From: Burkholderiaceae bacterium
GTDB taxonomy: Bacteria; Pseudomonadota; Gammaproteobacteria; Burkholderiales; Burkholderiaceae_C
Reading direction: 5' to 3'
Length of the DNA: 64,000 nucleotides
Assembly: GCA_019745555.1 (NCBI GenBank)
Contig: JAIESX010000025.1
Location: 1 to 64,000 of the forward strand
In this document: positions 1 to 10,760 of the stretch, in pieces
Layout: each line of letters opens with the position of its first letter
Numbering within the stretch: the stretch's first letter is position 1
The notes under the pieces: model-generated
Seen by the model: only the letters and a program-made list of their open reading frames with translations
What the model was told of the DNA's origin: nothing
Database searches by the model: none
Made by a program: the position numbers and the translations under genes

Positions 1-516
1 TGGGCGCAGATCGTCCCGGACGAATTCCACTGCCGCGCCAGCGCCACCTCGCGCCGCTACGCCTACCTGCTGCTCGAGTCCCCCGTGCGCCCCAGCGTCG
101 ATACGCATCGCGTCGGCTGGGTCTTCCAGCCCCTGAACCTGGAGCTGATGCAGCAGTCCCTGACCCACATCCTGGGCGAGCACGACTTCACCTCCTTCCG
201 CGCCTCGGCCTGCCAGGCGCTCTCGCCTGTCAAGAACCTCATGCGGCTGGACATCAGCCGGCGCGGCGCCTACTGGCGCTTCGAATTCGAGGCCAACGCC
301 TTTCTGCACCACATGATCCGCAACATCATGGGCGTGCTCATCACCATAGGCCAGGGCAAGAAGCCACCCGGGTGGATGGCCGAGGTCATCGCCGCGCGCA
401 GCCGTGACGCCGCAGCTCCCACGTTCTCCCCCGATGGCCTGTATTTCCTGGGCCCGCGCTACGATGCCCGTTGGGGCCTGCCGGATCGCACCCCTGCGTA
501 TGATTGGCTGCCATGA
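1..516 (+). CDS. truA: tRNA pseudouridine synthase A, 3' part only
   Basis: TruA converts uridines 38-40 in the tRNA anticodon arm to pseudouridine. The frame is already open at base 1, so only about the last 171 residues are visible; the N-terminal half with the catalytic Asp lies outside the window. Family landmarks seen are CRASATSRRYAYLL near the left edge, FTSFRASACQA in the middle and FLHHMIRNIMGVL further on, which is the conserved C-terminal core. The TGA stop shares ATGA with the trpF start, which suggests translational coupling in a truA-trpF-trpB-trpA-accD run typical of Betaproteobacteria. Confidence 0.95.
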   Translation, partial: WAQIVPDEFHCRASATSRRYAYLLLESPVRPSVDTHRVGWVFQPLNLELMQQSLTHILGEHDFTSFRASACQALSPVKNLMRLDISRRGAYWRFEFEANAFLHHMIRNIMGVLITIGQGKKPPGWMAEVIAARSRDAAAPTFSPDGLYFLGPRYDARWGLPDRTPAYDWLP

Positions 517-1184
517 GCGTCAACAACATCCGCACCCGCATCAAGATCTGCGGCCTCACGCGTGAGCAGGACGTGGACGCGGTCATGGCAGCGGGTGCCG
601 ATGCCGTGGGTTTTGTGCTCTATGAAAAGAGCCCCCGTTACGTCACGCCCCAGCGCGCTGCCGAACTGGCCCGTCGCCTGCCGGCTTTCATGACACCGGT
701 GCTGCTGGTGGTCAACGCCAGTGCGCAGCAGATCCAGGCCGCCTGCGCCCTGATCCCCAACGCCACCCTGCAGTTCCACGGCGACGAGACGCCAGCCCAG
801 TGTCAGGCCCTGGCCGGCGCCCGGCCCTACCTGCGCGCGGCCCGCATACCCCTGGGCGACGCCGGCCGGGACTTCGACCTCGTAAAATACGCCCAGCACT
901 ACTCAGCCGCCCAGGCCATCCTGCTCGACGCCCATGTCGAGGGGTTCGGCGGCGGCGGCAAATCCTTCGAATGGTCACATCTGCCTCCAAGCGTCGACGC
1001 TCACCTCGTCTTGAGTGGTGGACTCACGCCTGCAAACGTGGCCGACGGCATCCGGCAGCTGCGGCCGCGCTGTAAGTCGCTGGCCGTGGACGTCAGTTCC
1101 GGCGTCGAAGCCTCCAAGGGCATCAAGGACGCCGGCAAGATCCAACAGTTCGTCGCGGCCGTGCGTGCCGCCGACGCCCACTAA
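513..1184 (+). CDS. trpF: phosphoribosylanthranilate isomerase
   Basis: TrpF carries out the Amadori rearrangement of phosphoribosylanthranilate to CdRP in tryptophan synthesis. It is 223 residues, a normal size for a single-domain TIM-barrel TrpF. The N-terminal strand carries RIKICGLTR with the catalytic Cys at residue 13; the catalytic Asp is in [14 protein letters not shown], and the phosphate-binding end reads [10 protein letters not shown] followed by VDVSSGVE. I chose the ATG at 513, which overlaps the truA stop as ATGA; a TTG nine bases upstream is in frame but less likely. Confidence 0.97.
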   Translation: MSVNNIRTRIKICGLTREQDVDAVMAAGADAVGFVLYEKSPRYVTPQRAAELARRLPAFMTPVLLVVNASAQQIQAACALIPNATLQFHGDETPAQCQALAGARPYLRAARIPLGDAGRDFDLVKYAQHYSAAQAILLDAHVEGFGGGGKSFEWSHLPPSVDAHLVLSGGLTPANVADGIRQLRPRCKSLAVDVSSGVEASKGIKDAGKIQQFVAAVRAADAH

Positions 1185-1195
1185 GCAGGTTCATC

Positions 1196-2482
1196 ATGTT
1201 CGACTATCACCAGCCCGATGCCAAGGGCCATTTCGGCATCTACGGCGGCAGTTTCATCAGCGAAACGCTGACCCAGGCGGTCAACGAGCTCAAGGCGGCC
1301 TACGCCAAGTACCAGCACGACCCGGACTTCCTGGCCGAGTTCCAGGACGAGCTCGCCCACTTCGTCGGCCGCCCCTCGCCCGTCTACCACGCCGCGCGCA
1401 TGAGCCGCGAGCAGGGTGGCGCGCAGATCTTCCTCAAGCGCGAAGACCTCAACCACACGGGCGCGCACAAGATCAACAACACCATCGGCCAGGCCCTGCT
1501 GGCCCGCCGTATGGGCAAGCCACGCATCATCGCCGAGACCGGCGCGGGTCAGCACGGCGTGGCCACGGCCACCATCTGCGCACGCTACGGTCTGGAGTGC
1601 GTGGTCTACATGGGCTCGGAGGACGTCAAGCGCCAGAGCCCCAACGTCTACCGCATGAAGCTGCTCGGCGCCACCGTGGTGCCCGTGGAAAGCGGCAGCA
1701 AGACGCTCAAGGACGCGCTCAACGAAGCCATGCGCGACTGGGTCGCCAACGTCGACAACACCTTCTACATCATCGGCACCGTGGCCGGCCCGCACCCCTA
1801 CCCGATGATGGTGCGGGACTTCCAGAGCGTGATCGGGAATGAATGCCTGGTGCAGATGCCCGAGATGCTGGCGCGCGCCGGCTGCAAGACCATGCAGCCC
1901 GACGCCGTGGTCGCCTGCGTGGGCGGCGGCAGCAACGCCATGGGCATCTTCCATCCCTACATCGCGCACGAGCAGACGCGCCTGATCGGCGTCGAGGCCG
2001 CGGGCGAAGGCATGGACAGCGGCAAACATTCGGCCTCGCTGCAGAAGGGCAGCCCGGGCGTGCTGCACGGCAACCGCACCTATGTGCTGCAGAACGCCGA
2101 CGGTCAGGTCACCGAGACGCACAGCATCAGCGCCGGACTGGACTACCCCGGCGTGGGCCCCGAGCATGCCTATCTCAAGGACATCGGCCGCGCCGAGTAC
2201 GTCGGGATCACCGACACCGAAGCCCTGGCCGCCTTCCACTACCTCTGCCGCACCGAAGGCATCATTCCGGCGCTCGAATCGAGCCATGCCGTGGCCTACG
2301 CCATGAAGCTGGCCAAGACGATGCGGGCCGACCAGTCCGTCCTGGTCAATCTCTCGGGTCGGGGCGACAAGGACATCGGCACCGTGGCCGACCTGAGCCA
2401 GGCCGATTTCTACTGCCGCCCGTCCTGCCGCGGCCAGTCGGTCAAGGGTGGCGTGGAACAGAAAGTCGAGTTGAAGAAATGA
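1196..2482 (+). CDS. trpB: tryptophan synthase beta chain
   Basis: TrpB condenses indole with serine to give tryptophan, as the PLP-dependent half of the alpha2-beta2 complex. The 428-residue protein is slightly longer than E. coli TrpB (397) but has the full core. PLP Schiff-base Lys92 is in HTGAHKINN, the phosphate-binding loop is GGGSNAMG, and LSGRGDKD lies near the C-terminus. It starts 11 bases after trpF, and its stop overlaps the trpA ATG (ATGA), as expected for subunits made in equal amounts. The C-terminal tail rich in Lys and Glu is an extension beyond the core fold. Confidence 0.98.
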   Translation: MFDYHQPDAKGHFGIYGGSFISETLTQAVNELKAAYAKYQHDPDFLAEFQDELAHFVGRPSPVYHAARMSREQGGAQIFLKREDLNHTGAHKINNTIGQALLARRMGKPRIIAETGAGQHGVATATICARYGLECVVYMGSEDVKRQSPNVYRMKLLGATVVPVESGSKTLKDALNEAMRDWVANVDNTFYIIGTVAGPHPYPMMVRDFQSVIGNECLVQMPEMLARAGCKTMQPDAVVACVGGGSNAMGIFHPYIAHEQTRLIGVEAAGEGMDSGKHSASLQKGSPGVLHGNRTYVLQNADGQVTETHSISAGLDYPGVGPEHAYLKDIGRAEYVGITDTEALAAFHYLCRTEGIIPALESSHAVAYAMKLAKTMRADQSVLVNLSGRGDKDIGTVADLSQADFYCRPSCRGQSVKGGVEQKVELKK

Positions 2483-3297
2483 GCCGCATCGCCGCCACCT
2501 TTGCCGCCCTGCAGACCCAGCAGCGCAAGGCCCTGATCCCTTTCGTCACGGCCGGCTTTCCCTATCCCGACATCACGCCCGAGCTCATGCTGGGCATGGT
2601 GGCCGCGGGGGCTGACGTGATCGAGCTCGGCGTGCCCTTCTCCGACCCCAGCGCCGACGGCCCGGTGATCCAGGCCGCGGGTGACAAGGCCCTGGCCGCG
2701 GGCATCGGCCTGCGCCAGGTGCTGGAGATGGTGCGCGCCTTCCGTCAGCACAACAGCACAACCCCGGTGGTGCTCATGGGCTACGCCAATCCCATCGAGC
2801 GTTACGACCAGCTTCATGCGGCGTCCGGGCCGCATGCCTTCGCCCGCGACGCCGCTGCGGCTGGGGTGGACGGCGTGCTGGTCGTGGACTACCCGCCAGA
2901 GGAATGCGAGGAATTCGCCGCCTCGCTCAAGCAGCATGGCCTGGACCTGATCTTCCTGCTGGCACCGACGTCGACCGACGAGCGCATGGCGCAGGTCGCG
3001 CGCATCGCCAGCGGCTATGTCTACTACGTTTCGCTCAAGGGCGTGACGGGCGCCGGCACCCTGGACACCGGGGCCGTGGAAGCCATGCTGCCACGCATCC
3101 GCCAGCATGTGAAAGTGCCGGTCGGCGTCGGTTTCGGCATCCGGGATGCGGCCAGCGCCCGGGCCGTGAGCCGCGTGGCGGACGCCGTGGTCATCGGCAG
3201 CCGCATCATCCAGATCATCGACCCGCTGCCGCGTGCACAAGTCGTTTCCGCCGCCTCGGATTTCCTGCGTGAGATCCGCCAGGCTTTGGATAGATAA
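2479..3297 (+). CDS. trpA: tryptophan synthase alpha chain
   Basis: TrpA cleaves indole-3-glycerol phosphate and passes indole through the tunnel to TrpB. At 272 residues it matches the family. The two catalytic acids fall at the same numbers as in Salmonella: Glu49 in [12 protein letters not shown] and Asp60 in SADGPVIQ. The flexible loop 6 region reads KGVTGAG and the phosphate site GVGFGIRD. The frame is open far upstream, but the ATG at 2479 overlapping the trpB stop is the only sensible start, and residues before it read as shadow of trpB. Confidence 0.97.
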   Translation: MSRIAATFAALQTQQRKALIPFVTAGFPYPDITPELMLGMVAAGADVIELGVPFSDPSADGPVIQAAGDKALAAGIGLRQVLEMVRAFRQHNSTTPVVLMGYANPIERYDQLHAASGPHAFARDAAAAGVDGVLVVDYPPEECEEFAASLKQHGLDLIFLLAPTSTDERMAQVARIASGYVYYVSLKGVTGAGTLDTGAVEAMLPRIRQHVKVPVGVGFGIRDAASARAVSRVADAVVIGSRIIQIIDPLPRAQVVSAASDFLREIRQALDR

Positions 3298-3347
3298 TCT
3301 CGGATTGGCCCGTTTTGGGCCCCCGACTTAGCTGAAGGGAGTACCTC

Positions 3348-4220
3348 ATGAGTTGGCTAGAAAAACTTCTGCCCCCCAAGATCCAGCCTACCGACCCGGC
3401 GGACCGCCGCAGCGTGCCCGAAGGCCTGTGGATCAAGTGCCCGAGCTGCGAATCCGTACTCTACAAGACCGATCTGGAGCAGAACCAGAACGTCTGCCCG
3501 ACCTGCAGCCATCACCACCGCATCGACGCGCGCACCCGCCTCAACCTCTTCCTCGACAACGAAGGTCGTTACGAGATCGGCCAGGAAGTGCTGCCGGTCG
3601 ACGCGCTCAAGTTCAAGGACAGCCGCAAGTACCCCGAGCGTCTCAAGGAAGCCCTGGAAGCCACGGGTGAGACCGACGCCCTGATCGTCCAGGGCGGTGC
3701 CGTGCACGGCATCGGCGTCGTGGCGGCCGCCTTCGAGTTCGGTTTCATGGGCGGCTCCATGGGCTCAGTGGTCGGCGAGCGTTTCGTGCGCGGTGTCGAG
3801 ACCGCGATCGAGCAGAAGGTGCCGTTCGTGTGCTTCACCGCCACAGGCGGCGCGCGCATGCAGGAGGGCCTGCTGTCCCTGATGCAGATGGCCAAGACCA
3901 ATGCCGCCCTGACGCGCCTGGCCAAGAAAAAACAGCCCTACATCAGCGTGCTGACCGACCCGACCATGGGTGGCGTGAGCGCCGGCTTCGCCTTCGTAGG
4001 TGACGTGGTGGTCGCCGAACCCAAGGCCCTGATCGGCTTTGCCGGCCCGCGCGTGATCGAGAACACCGTGCGCGTGAAGCTGCCCGAGGGCTTCCAGCGT
4101 GCCGAGTTCCTGCAGGAAAAGGGGGCTGTGGACTTCATCTGCGACCGCCGCGAACTGCGCAAGACCATCGCCAGTACCCTGGCCATGCTGCAGCGCCAGC
4201 CGGCCGACGCAGTGATCTGA
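3348..4220 (+). CDS. accD: acetyl-CoA carboxylase carboxyltransferase subunit beta
   Basis: AccD is the beta subunit of the carboxyltransferase that moves CO2 from biotin to acetyl-CoA, the first step of fatty acid synthesis. The 290-residue protein has the N-terminal four-cysteine zinc ribbon (Cys31, Cys34, Cys50, Cys53), then the crotonase-like core with [10 protein letters not shown] and [12 protein letters not shown] good ribosome site (GGGAG) lies seven bases before the ATG. The 50-base gap after trpA has no terminator, so it may be cotranscribed with trp; a strong terminator follows it. Confidence 0.98.
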   Translation: MSWLEKLLPPKIQPTDPADRRSVPEGLWIKCPSCESVLYKTDLEQNQNVCPTCSHHHRIDARTRLNLFLDNEGRYEIGQEVLPVDALKFKDSRKYPERLKEALEATGETDALIVQGGAVHGIGVVAAAFEFGFMGGSMGSVVGERFVRGVETAIEQKVPFVCFTATGGARMQEGLLSLMQMAKTNAALTRLAKKKQPYISVLTDPTMGGVSAGFAFVGDVVVAEPKALIGFAGPRVIENTVRVKLPEGFQRAEFLQEKGAVDFICDRRELRKTIASTLAMLQRQPADAVI

Positions 4221-4256
4221 CGAATCAGATCGTCGCTACACAGCCACCCGCACAAG

Positions 4257-4278
4257 ACCGGCCCTCAGGCCGGTTTTT
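4257..4278 (+). terminator. intrinsic terminator after accD
   Basis: A perfect 7-bp stem (ACCGGCC / GGCCGGT) with a CTCA loop is followed by TTTTT. It lies 36 bases after the accD stop and four bases from the end of the convergent yggT gene, so it closes the trp-accD transcript. Confidence 0.9.
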
Positions 4279-4281
4279 CGT

Positions 4282-4842
4282 TCAGAGCAGGGCCAGACCC
4301 TGCACATGCCCCAGCACGATCAAGGCCACCTGCAGCAGCACCAGCAGCACCAGGGGGGACAGATCAATGCCACCAATCAGGGGCACGAAGCGGCGTATGG
4401 GCGCCAGCACCGGCTGCACCAGACGCTCAATGACGTCGGCCAGCACGGTGCGCGACTGCACCCAGGACAGCACGGCATAAACGATGACCAGACCGGTGAG
4501 CCCCGAGATCACGATCTTCACCACACCGAAGACGGCCAGGATCAGCACCGAGACATAGCTGTAGCCGAAACCCAGCAGGGCCCAGAGCAGGGAAAACTGG
4601 GCCAGCACGATCAGGTAAGCCGCCAGCAGGCTGCTCATGTCCCAGCGCCCGGCGGACGGGACGATACGCCGCAACGGGAGCACAAGCCAGTCGGTCAGGG
4701 CAAAGACAAAGCGCCCCAGCGGGTTGCCCGAACGTGCCGACATCGGAATGCGCTGGTGCTGCATGTAAAGGCGCAGCAGGCAAGCACCGGCCAGCACGCC
4801 GGCGGTCACTTCGAGCAGCAGAGAGATGATCTGGAACAGCAT
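4282..4842 (-). CDS. YggT family integral membrane protein
   Basis: A 186-residue membrane protein with two repeats of the YGGT module. Each repeat has hydrophobic helices followed by a basic, Pro-rich segment: LVLPLRRIVP in the first half and PVLAPIRRFVP in the second, the latter followed by GGIDLSPLVLLVLL, a hallmark of the family. YggT proteins are linked to osmotic tolerance in E. coli and to membrane assembly of division or photosystem components elsewhere, but the molecular role is not settled. I used the internal ATG at 4842; the longer open frame upstream lacks membrane-protein character. It ends head-on against the accD terminator. Confidence 0.9.
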   Translation of the reverse strand: MLFQIISLLLEVTAGVLAGACLLRLYMQHQRIPMSARSGNPLGRFVFALTDWLVLPLRRIVPSAGRWDMSSLLAAYLIVLAQFSLLWALLGFGYSYVSVLILAVFGVVKIVISGLTGLVIVYAVLSWVQSRTVLADVIERLVQPVLAPIRRFVPLIGGIDLSPLVLLVLLQVALIVLGHVQGLALL

Positions 4843-4945
4843 GAATGGTCCGGGCGGTTGGTGGTGAGGCTGCGGCGATGATAGCGTCATTAAAATAGCG
4901 GGTTTGGGCCGCGCCTGCAGCCCGGCCTTACCAACACCCCACCTC

Positions 4946-6478
4946 ATGTCCGAACAACATACCCCCGCCCCGGCCCAGGATGAGAACCAGCTGATCGCCG
5001 AACGCCGCGAGAAGCTCAAGACCATCCGCCAGCATCAGGCCGCCGGCCAGGGCCCGGCATTCCCCAACGACTTCAAGCCGGCCGACCGCGCCGCCGACCT
5101 GTTTGCCGCCCATGCCGGCCAGACTGCCGAAGGCCTGCTGGAACAGGCCTCGCGTGCCAGCGTGGCGGGCCGCATGATGCTCAAGCGCGTCATGGGCAAG
5201 GCCAGCTTCGCCACCCTGCAGGACAGCACGGGCCGCATCCAGCTGTACGTCACGCGCGACGCCATCGGCGAGGAAGCCTACGCCGCGTTCAAGCACTGGG
5301 ACCTGGGCGACATCCTGGCCGCCGAGGGCACGGTCTTCAAGACCAAGACCGGCGAACTCTCGATCCAGGTCAGCCGCGTACGCCTGCTGACCAAGAGCCT
5401 GCGCCCCATGCCCGACAAGTTCCACGGCGTGGCCGACCAGGAGGTCAAGTACCGCCAGCGCTATGTGGACCTCATGACCGACGAGGAGGCGCGCAAGCGT
5501 TTCGTCGCGCGCAGCAAGGCCGTGAGCTCCATCCGCGACTACATGGTCACACACGGCTTCCTCGAGGTCGAGACGCCCATGCTGCACCCCATCCCGGGCG
5601 GCGCCAATGCCAAACCTTTCGTGACGCACCACAACGCGCTGGACCAGGAGATGTTCCTGCGCATCGCGCCCGAGCTCTACCTCAAGCGCCTGATCGTCGG
5701 CGGCTTCGAGCGCGTGTTCGAGATCAACCGCAACTTCCGCAACGAAGGCATCTCGGTCCGCCACAACCCCGAGTTCACAATGATGGAGTTCTATGCGGCC
5801 TACTGGGACTACCAGGACCTCATGACCTTCACCGAGGGCCTGGTACGCCACGCCGCCCAGCAGGCCGTGGGCACGCTGCAGCTGAGCTATGGCGGCCAGC
5901 CCGTGGATCTGTCCAAGCCCTTCGAACGTCTGACCATCCGCGAGGCCATCATCCGTCACAGCGAGGCCGGCAGCGCCTATGTGGATGACAGTGCCTGGCT
6001 GATCAACGCCCTGCGCAAGCTGGGCCTGAACGAGGAAAAGAACAAGCTCTCCACCCGCTCGCTCGCCTCGCTGCAGGTACTGTACTTCGAAGAAGTGGTC
6101 GAAGAGAAGCTCTGGCAGCCGACCTTCATCTGCGAACACCCGGTGGAGATCTCGCCACTGGCCCGTGCCAGCGACACGCGGCCTGAAGTGACCGAACGCT
6201 TCGAGCTCTATATCACCGGCCGGGAGTTCGGCAACGGCTTCTCCGAGCTCAACGACGCCGAGGAACAGGCCGCGCGCTTCCAGAGTCAGGTGGCGGCCAA
6301 GGACAGTGGCGACGACGAGGCCATGTACTTCGACCACGACTTCGTGCGTGCGCTCGAGTACGGCATGCCCCCCACGGGCGGCTGCGGCATCGGCATCGAC
6401 CGCCTGATGATGCTGCTGACCGACAGCCCCAGCATCCGCGACGTGATCCTCTTCCCCGCGCTGCGCCGCGAGAGCTGA
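4946..6478 (+). CDS. lysS: lysyl-tRNA synthetase, class II
   Basis: LysS charges tRNA-Lys. The 510-residue length matches the class II enzyme (E. coli 505). The N-terminal OB fold (about residues 70-165, with [10 protein letters not shown]) binds the anticodon. The C-terminal catalytic domain has motif 1 ([15 protein letters not shown]), motif 2 ([15 protein letters not shown]) and motif 3 ([14 protein letters not shown]). The ATG at 4946, giving MSEQHTP, was chosen over a GTG 42 bases upstream whose extension is not conserved-looking. It is divergent from yggT and converges with the next gene. Confidence 0.98.
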   Translation: MSEQHTPAPAQDENQLIAERREKLKTIRQHQAAGQGPAFPNDFKPADRAADLFAAHAGQTAEGLLEQASRASVAGRMMLKRVMGKASFATLQDSTGRIQLYVTRDAIGEEAYAAFKHWDLGDILAAEGTVFKTKTGELSIQVSRVRLLTKSLRPMPDKFHGVADQEVKYRQRYVDLMTDEEARKRFVARSKAVSSIRDYMVTHGFLEVETPMLHPIPGGANAKPFVTHHNALDQEMFLRIAPELYLKRLIVGGFERVFEINRNFRNEGISVRHNPEFTMMEFYAAYWDYQDLMTFTEGLVRHAAQQAVGTLQLSYGGQPVDLSKPFERLTIREAIIRHSEAGSAYVDDSAWLINALRKLGLNEEKNKLSTRSLASLQVLYFEEVVEEKLWQPTFICEHPVEISPLARASDTRPEVTERFELYITGREFGNGFSELNDAEEQAARFQSQVAAKDSGDDEAMYFDHDFVRALEYGMPPTGGCGIGIDRLMMLLTDSPSIRDVILFPALRRES

Positions 6479-6484
6479 GGCCGC

Positions 6485-6820
6485 TCAGGCGGGCTTGCCC
6501 CAGGCCCGGTCGACGCGAGCGACGCGCACTTCGTAGTGCGCGTACCACTGGGCTCGGCCCTGTTCCTGGGCCACGCGGTGCTCGGCGTGCCGGCGCCAGG
6601 CGGCAATGGCCTCCTCCGAGGCCCAGTAGGACACGGTGATGCCGAAGCCCTGCGCGTCACGCGCGCTCTCCGCCCCCAGAAAACCCGATTGCTGTGCCGC
6701 GAGCTCGACCATGCGCTCAGCCATGGCCTCGTAACCCTGGTCTCCCTGCGTACGGCGCGAGGAGAAGATCACGGCGTAATAAGGCGGCTCAGGCAGGCGC
6801 GCAAAGGCAGTATCGATCAC
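6485..6820 (-). CDS. antibiotic biosynthesis monooxygenase-fold protein
   Basis: A 111-residue protein with the ferredoxin-like ABM fold: the N-terminal strand PPYYAVIFSSRRT, the helix YEAMAERMVELAAQQSGFLG, then FGITVSYWASEEAIAAWRRH and HYEVRVARV. ABM-fold proteins include quinol monooxygenases and heme-degrading enzymes, but many members have no known substrate. The start is GTG at 6820, supported by a strong GGAGG site six bases upstream. It lies 12 bases after nagZ on the same strand, so it is probably cotranscribed with it; no functional link is evident. Confidence 0.85.
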   Translation of the reverse strand: MIDTAFARLPEPPYYAVIFSSRRTQGDQGYEAMAERMVELAAQQSGFLGAESARDAQGFGITVSYWASEEAIAAWRRHAEHRVAQEQGRAQWYAHYEVRVARVDRAWGKPA

Positions 6821-6832
6821 GAGTGGCCTCCT

Positions 6833-7891
6833 TCAGGGCAACAGGTCCAGCGCGTGCATATAGGCCGGGCTGACCATGAGATCCTCCCAGAGCAGTGGGG
6901 GCGTCTGTGGCAGCAGGGCCAGGCGGCGCGCTTCGCTGGCCTCGCTGGGCTGCCAACGGCCCTTGATCTGGGCCTCGGCCAGGCCGTCGATCAGCCCGTC
7001 CACGGCCTCTCCGCCATCGAGCGACTGGTTGCACAGCAGCACCAGATCACAACCGGCCTGCAACGCCGTCACCGCTGCCGCGCTGTAGCTCAGCTCTCGC
7101 CCCTCGAGCTGGCGCGCCCCGACCATGCTGAGATCGTCGCTGAAGACCGCCCCCTGAAAGCGCAGCTGGCCGCGCAGGATGTCGTTGAGCCAGCGTGTCG
7201 AGAAGCCCGCCGGGCGGGCATCGACGCGGGGGTAGATCACATGGGCCGGCATCACGCTCTCCAGCGCCGTGCTGAGCCAGCCATAGGGCGCAGCGTCGTC
7301 AGCCAGGATGGCCTTGAGACTGCGCTTGTCTATGGGGATCTCGGTATGGGAGTCGGCCTTGACGTAGCCGTGGCCGGGGAAATGCTTGCCGCAGCTGGCC
7401 ATGCCGCCCAGGCGCAGGCCGTGCATGAGGCTCTTGGCCAGCAACGTCACCACCCGCGGGTCGCGCCCGAAGGCGCGGTCGCCGATCACACCGCTGCTGC
7501 CGTAATCCAGATCGAGCACAGGTGTGAAGCTGAAATCCAGGCCACAGGCGCGCAGCTCGCTGGCCAGGACGTAGCCGCAAGCGGTGGCCGCATTGGTCGC
7601 GCCCATCTGGTCGCGCATCCAGAGCTCACCGAGGGCACGCATGGGCGGCAGGTGCGTGAAGCCGTTGGTGCGGAAGCGCTGCACGCGACCGCCTTCGTGG
7701 TCCACGCAGATCAGCAGGTCGGAGCGGATGGCCTTGATCTCGGCGCACAGGGCACTGATCTGCGCCCGGTTCTGCCAGTTGCGGCCGAAGAAGATCAGGC
7801 CACCTACCAACGGGTGGGCCAGGCGACGGCGATCATCCTCGCTGAGCGCGGTGCCCGCGATGTCGATGATCAGGGGAGCGTGCGGCGTCAT
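6833..7891 (-). CDS. nagZ: beta-N-acetylhexosaminidase (NagZ)
   Basis: NagZ removes GlcNAc from GlcNAc-anhydroMurNAc peptides in cytoplasmic peptidoglycan recycling. The 352-residue glycoside hydrolase family 3 protein has no signal peptide. It carries the signature KHFPGHG with the catalytic His, followed by DSHTEIP, the substrate-binding CVDHEGGRVQRF, and the nucleophile region FSDDLSM. It lies just downstream of acpS on the same strand, at the end of the lepA-acpS gene run, which is its usual place in Burkholderiales. Confidence 0.96.
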   Translation of the reverse strand: MTPHAPLIIDIAGTALSEDDRRRLAHPLVGGLIFFGRNWQNRAQISALCAEIKAIRSDLLICVDHEGGRVQRFRTNGFTHLPPMRALGELWMRDQMGATNAATACGYVLASELRACGLDFSFTPVLDLDYGSSGVIGDRAFGRDPRVVTLLAKSLMHGLRLGGMASCGKHFPGHGYVKADSHTEIPIDKRSLKAILADDAAPYGWLSTALESVMPAHVIYPRVDARPAGFSTRWLNDILRGQLRFQGAVFSDDLSMVGARQLEGRELSYSAAAVTALQAGCDLVLLCNQSLDGGEAVDGLIDGLAEAQIKGRWQPSEASEARRLALLPQTPPLLWEDLMVSPAYMHALDLLP

Positions 7892-7904
7892 GCGACTCCT
7901 TGTG

Positions 7905-8327
7905 TCAGTAGTTGGGCAGCTCGGCCGGCATGGCCGAGACCTTCTCGACCACCACGAAGCTGGCCGCGTAATCGCTTTCGTCGGTCAGGGTCACGTGCGC
8001 GCGCAAGCCCTGGCCTTCGAACCAGGTCTTGAGCTCGCCATGCAGACGGATATAGGGCTGGCCGCTGGGGTGGTTGAGGATCTCGCAGGCGCGCCAGCTC
8101 ATGGGCTGGTGGATGCCGGTACCGATGGCCTTGGAAAAAGCCTCCTTGGCCGAGAAACGCGTGGCGAGGTAGCGCAGGCCGCGCTCGGGCCAGCGCTTGC
8201 TGCGCGCCTGCCAGACGGCAAACTCTGCATCACCGAGCACGCGACGCGCGAAACGCTCGCCATGGCGCTCGAAGCTCGCGCGCATGCGGCGCACGTCGCA
8301 GATGTCGGTGCCTATGCCCTGGATCAT
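7905..8327 (-). CDS. acpS: holo-[acyl-carrier-protein] synthase
   Basis: AcpS transfers 4'-phosphopantetheine from CoA to Ser37 of apo-ACP (acpP is in this window at 20719). The 140-residue protein starts [12 protein letters not shown], with the first Mg-binding Asp at residue 8, and has the second Mg ligand Glu in [12 protein letters not shown]. The ATG at 8327 overlaps the pdxJ stop (ATGA), so translation is likely coupled. Confidence 0.96.
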   Translation of the reverse strand: MIQGIGTDICDVRRMRASFERHGERFARRVLGDAEFAVWQARSKRWPERGLRYLATRFSAKEAFSKAIGTGIHQPMSWRACEILNHPSGQPYIRLHGELKTWFEGQGLRAHVTLTDESDYAASFVVVEKVSAMPAELPNY

Positions 8328-9067
8328 GGCTGCGCCTGTGCGATGCACTGCAGATATCCCTGCACTGTCGCCGCATAACCCAGCTCGAGTGCATCACTGA
8401 TGAGCGCATGCCCGATGGAGACTTCGGCCACGCCGGGCACCCGGCGCAGGAATTCGGTCAGATTGTCGCGGTTGAGGTCATGGCCGGCATTCACACCCAG
8501 ACCGGCGTCCAGCGCAGCCCGGGCCGCCGCGGCATAGCGTTGCAGCTGTGCCTCCTGCCCCGGCGTGCCCCAGGCGGCGGCATAGGGCTCGGTATAGAGC
8601 TCGATGCGGTCGGCGCCCACAGCCCGCGCCTGGGCCATCTGTTCGGGCACCGGGTCCATGAACAGGCTCACGCGCACACCCAGGGCCCGGCACTCGGCGA
8701 TCAGCGGGCGCAGGCGAGCGGCATCCTGCGGAAAGCTCCAGCCGTGGTCGCTCGTGAACTGGTCTTCGCTGTCCGGCACGAAGGTGGCCTGCTGGGGACG
8801 GACGGTACGGATGAAGTCGAGCAGATTCTGGGTCGGGTTGCCCTCGATGTTGAACTCGCGGTCCGGCCACTGCTTCATGAGCGTCGCGAGCTCATGCACG
8901 TCCTGGGCCCGGATATGGCGTTCGTCGGGCCGTGGATGCACGGTGATGCCGTGGGCACCGGCCTGCAGGCAGAGCGTGGCCGCGCGCGTGACGCTGGGGA
9001 TGCCCAGGTGGCGCGTGTTGCGCACCAGCGCGACCTTGTTGACGTTGACGGAAAGTGCGGTTTTCAT
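8324..9067 (-). CDS. pdxJ: pyridoxine 5'-phosphate synthase
   Basis: PdxJ condenses 1-deoxyxylulose 5-phosphate with 3-amino-2-oxopropyl phosphate to make pyridoxine 5'-phosphate. The 247-residue protein starts [13 protein letters not shown] and contains HPRPDERHI (active-site His), EFNIEGNP (active-site Glu) and [11 protein letters not shown] (His). Its start overlaps the recO stop and its stop overlaps the acpS start, both as ATGA. Confidence 0.97.
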   Translation of the reverse strand: MKTALSVNVNKVALVRNTRHLGIPSVTRAATLCLQAGAHGITVHPRPDERHIRAQDVHELATLMKQWPDREFNIEGNPTQNLLDFIRTVRPQQATFVPDSEDQFTSDHGWSFPQDAARLRPLIAECRALGVRVSLFMDPVPEQMAQARAVGADRIELYTEPYAAAWGTPGQEAQLQRYAAAARAALDAGLGVNAGHDLNRDNLTEFLRRVPGVAEVSIGHALISDALELGYAATVQGYLQCIAQAQP

Positions 9068-9813
9068 AGCGATTGCAGGTCCACCATCATCTGCCGGGTA
9101 CGCAGCGTGGACACACCGCAATGGTAATGGAGCAGGGCCCGCAACAAGGGTTTGAGTTCGCCCATCACCGCGGCACAGGCACGCAGGGTGTCGGTAAAAG
9201 GTGCACCAGTCGCCAGGGCTTGCTGCAAGGCCCGCCACTGGGCCCCGCTGAGCCCGGAACGATCCGCGGGGCCTCGCGTGCGCAGACCGCCTTCGGGCAC
9301 CAGGGTGTAGACCGAGGCGTCGTCGAGCGGGGCCAGCGTCAGGGTCTGTCTGTCCAGCTGTGGCAGCAGACCGATCTCTCGCAGCAGCAGCAGCTCGAAG
9401 CTGCGCAGCGCGGCCTCCAGCACTTCAGTATGTTCCGAAGCCAGCACCTGCACCACCTGGGCGTAGACGTCGAACAGTGCCGGGTGGGCGTCATCACGCG
9501 CCAGCAGCTGCAACAACAGTTCGTTGAGGTAGTAGCCGGACAACAAGGCCTCGCCCGTGGGCATGACATGGCCGCCCACCCACTCGGCGCTTTTGAGCGT
9601 ACGAACCTCGGACTCTCCGCCATAGGACAAGCGCAGGGGCTGCAGGGGCAGGAGTATGGGACGGAAACTGGAAGAGGGCCGCTTGGCGCCCTTGGCCACC
9701 AGGGCAATGCGACCGTGATGCCGCGTGAAAACCTCCAGGATCAGGCTGGTCTCGCTCCAGTCGTAGCGATGCAGCACATAGGCCGGCTCTTCACTGATGC
9801 GTTTCGTCGCCAT
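9064..9813 (-). CDS. recO: DNA repair protein RecO
   Basis: RecO works with RecR and RecF to load RecA on SSB-coated gaps. The 249-residue protein has an N-terminal OB fold ([21 protein letters not shown], here split for length: [13 protein letters not shown] then [11 protein letters not shown]) and a helical C-terminal domain with [12 protein letters not shown]. As in E. coli RecO, no CXXC zinc finger is visible. It follows era by 14 bases and overlaps pdxJ. Confidence 0.94.
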   Translation of the reverse strand: MATKRISEEPAYVLHRYDWSETSLILEVFTRHHGRIALVAKGAKRPSSSFRPILLPLQPLRLSYGGESEVRTLKSAEWVGGHVMPTGEALLSGYYLNELLLQLLARDDAHPALFDVYAQVVQVLASEHTEVLEAALRSFELLLLREIGLLPQLDRQTLTLAPLDDASVYTLVPEGGLRTRGPADRSGLSGAQWRALQQALATGAPFTDTLRACAAVMGELKPLLRALLHYHCGVSTLRTRQMMVDLQSL

Positions 9814-9827
9814 GGCGCGAACGGCGC

Positions 9828-10760
9828 TTACTCGTAGCCGAAGGAGCGCACGCGAGCTTCGTCGTCGGCCCAGCCGGATCGCACCTTGACCCAGAGCTCG
9901 AGGAAGACCTTGGCGTCCATGAGCTTCTCGAGCTCGACCCGGGCCTCGGTCCCGATGCGCTTGATGCGCTCACCCTTGTCACCGATGACCATGGCCTTGT
10001 GGCCGTCGCGCTCGACCACGATGGTGGCAGCGATGCGCACCAGGCGCTTCTGGCCCTTTTTCTGGGGTTCTTCTTCCTCGAACTTGTCGATCACCACGGT
10101 AGAGGTATACGGAAGCTCGTCGCCGGTCAGGCGGAACAGCTTCTCGCGCACCATCTCGCCGGCCATGAACTTCTCGCTCCGGTCGGTCAGCTCGTCCTCG
10201 GCATACCACCAAGGCTGTTCGGGCAGGTACTTCTCGCAGATGCCGAACAGGCGTTCAATGTCCTTGGCGTTCTTGGCCGCCATGGGCACGATCTCGGCGA
10301 AGGGATGGCGTTGCTGCATCTCCTGCAGCCAGGGCGCGATCTCGGCACGCCGATGCACGGTGTCGAGCTTGTTGGCAATCAGCAGCACCGGCACGCCTTC
10401 GGCCAGCAGCTTGAGCACACGCTCGTCAGCCTGGTTGAACTGGCCGGCTTCCACGACGAAGAGCACCAGATCCACATCGCCCACGGCACCCTGCACGGTC
10501 TTGTTGAGCGAGCGGTTGAGCGCATTGCCGTGCCGGGTCTGGAAGCCCGGGGTGTCGACAAAGACGAACTGGGTGGCCCCGACGGTGCGCATGCCGGTGA
10601 TGCGGTGTCGCGTGGTCTGGGCCTTGCGAGAAGTGATGCTGATCTTCTGCCCGACCAGGGCGTTGAGCAGCGTGGACTTGCCGACATTGGGCTTGCCGAC
10701 AATCGCGACAAGACCGCAACGCTGTGCGGGACCGGGGCTCTGGACAATAGCTTCGGACAT
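9828..10760 (-). CDS. era: GTPase Era
   Basis: Era is an essential GTPase that binds the 3' end of 16S rRNA during 30S assembly. The 310-residue protein has G1 [10 protein letters not shown]2 region [15 protein letters not shown]3 DTPGFQ, G4 NKLD and a C-terminal KH domain with [13 protein letters not shown]. Its ATG overlaps the rnc stop by one base (TGATG), an arrangement also found in other proteobacteria. Confidence 0.97.
   Translation of the reverse strand: MSEAIVQSPGPAQRCGLVAIVGKPNVGKSTLLNALVGQKISITSRKAQTTRHRITGMRTVGATQFVFVDTPGFQTRHGNALNRSLNKTVQGAVGDVDLVLFVVEAGQFNQADERVLKLLAEGVPVLLIANKLDTVHRRAEIAPWLQEMQQRHPFAEIVPMAAKNAKDIERLFGICEKYLPEQPWWYAEDELTDRSEKFMAGEMVREKLFRLTGDELPYTSTVVIDKFEEEEPQKKGQKRLVRIAATIVVERDGHKAMVIGDKGERIKRIGTEARVELEKLMDAKVFLELWVKVRSGWADDEARVRSFGYE

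Noticed and set aside
1181-2287. 368-codon open frame opposite trpB
   Set aside because: Shadow of trpB, which has intact PLP motifs.
4928-6337. 469-codon open frame opposite lysS
   Set aside because: Shadow of lysS.
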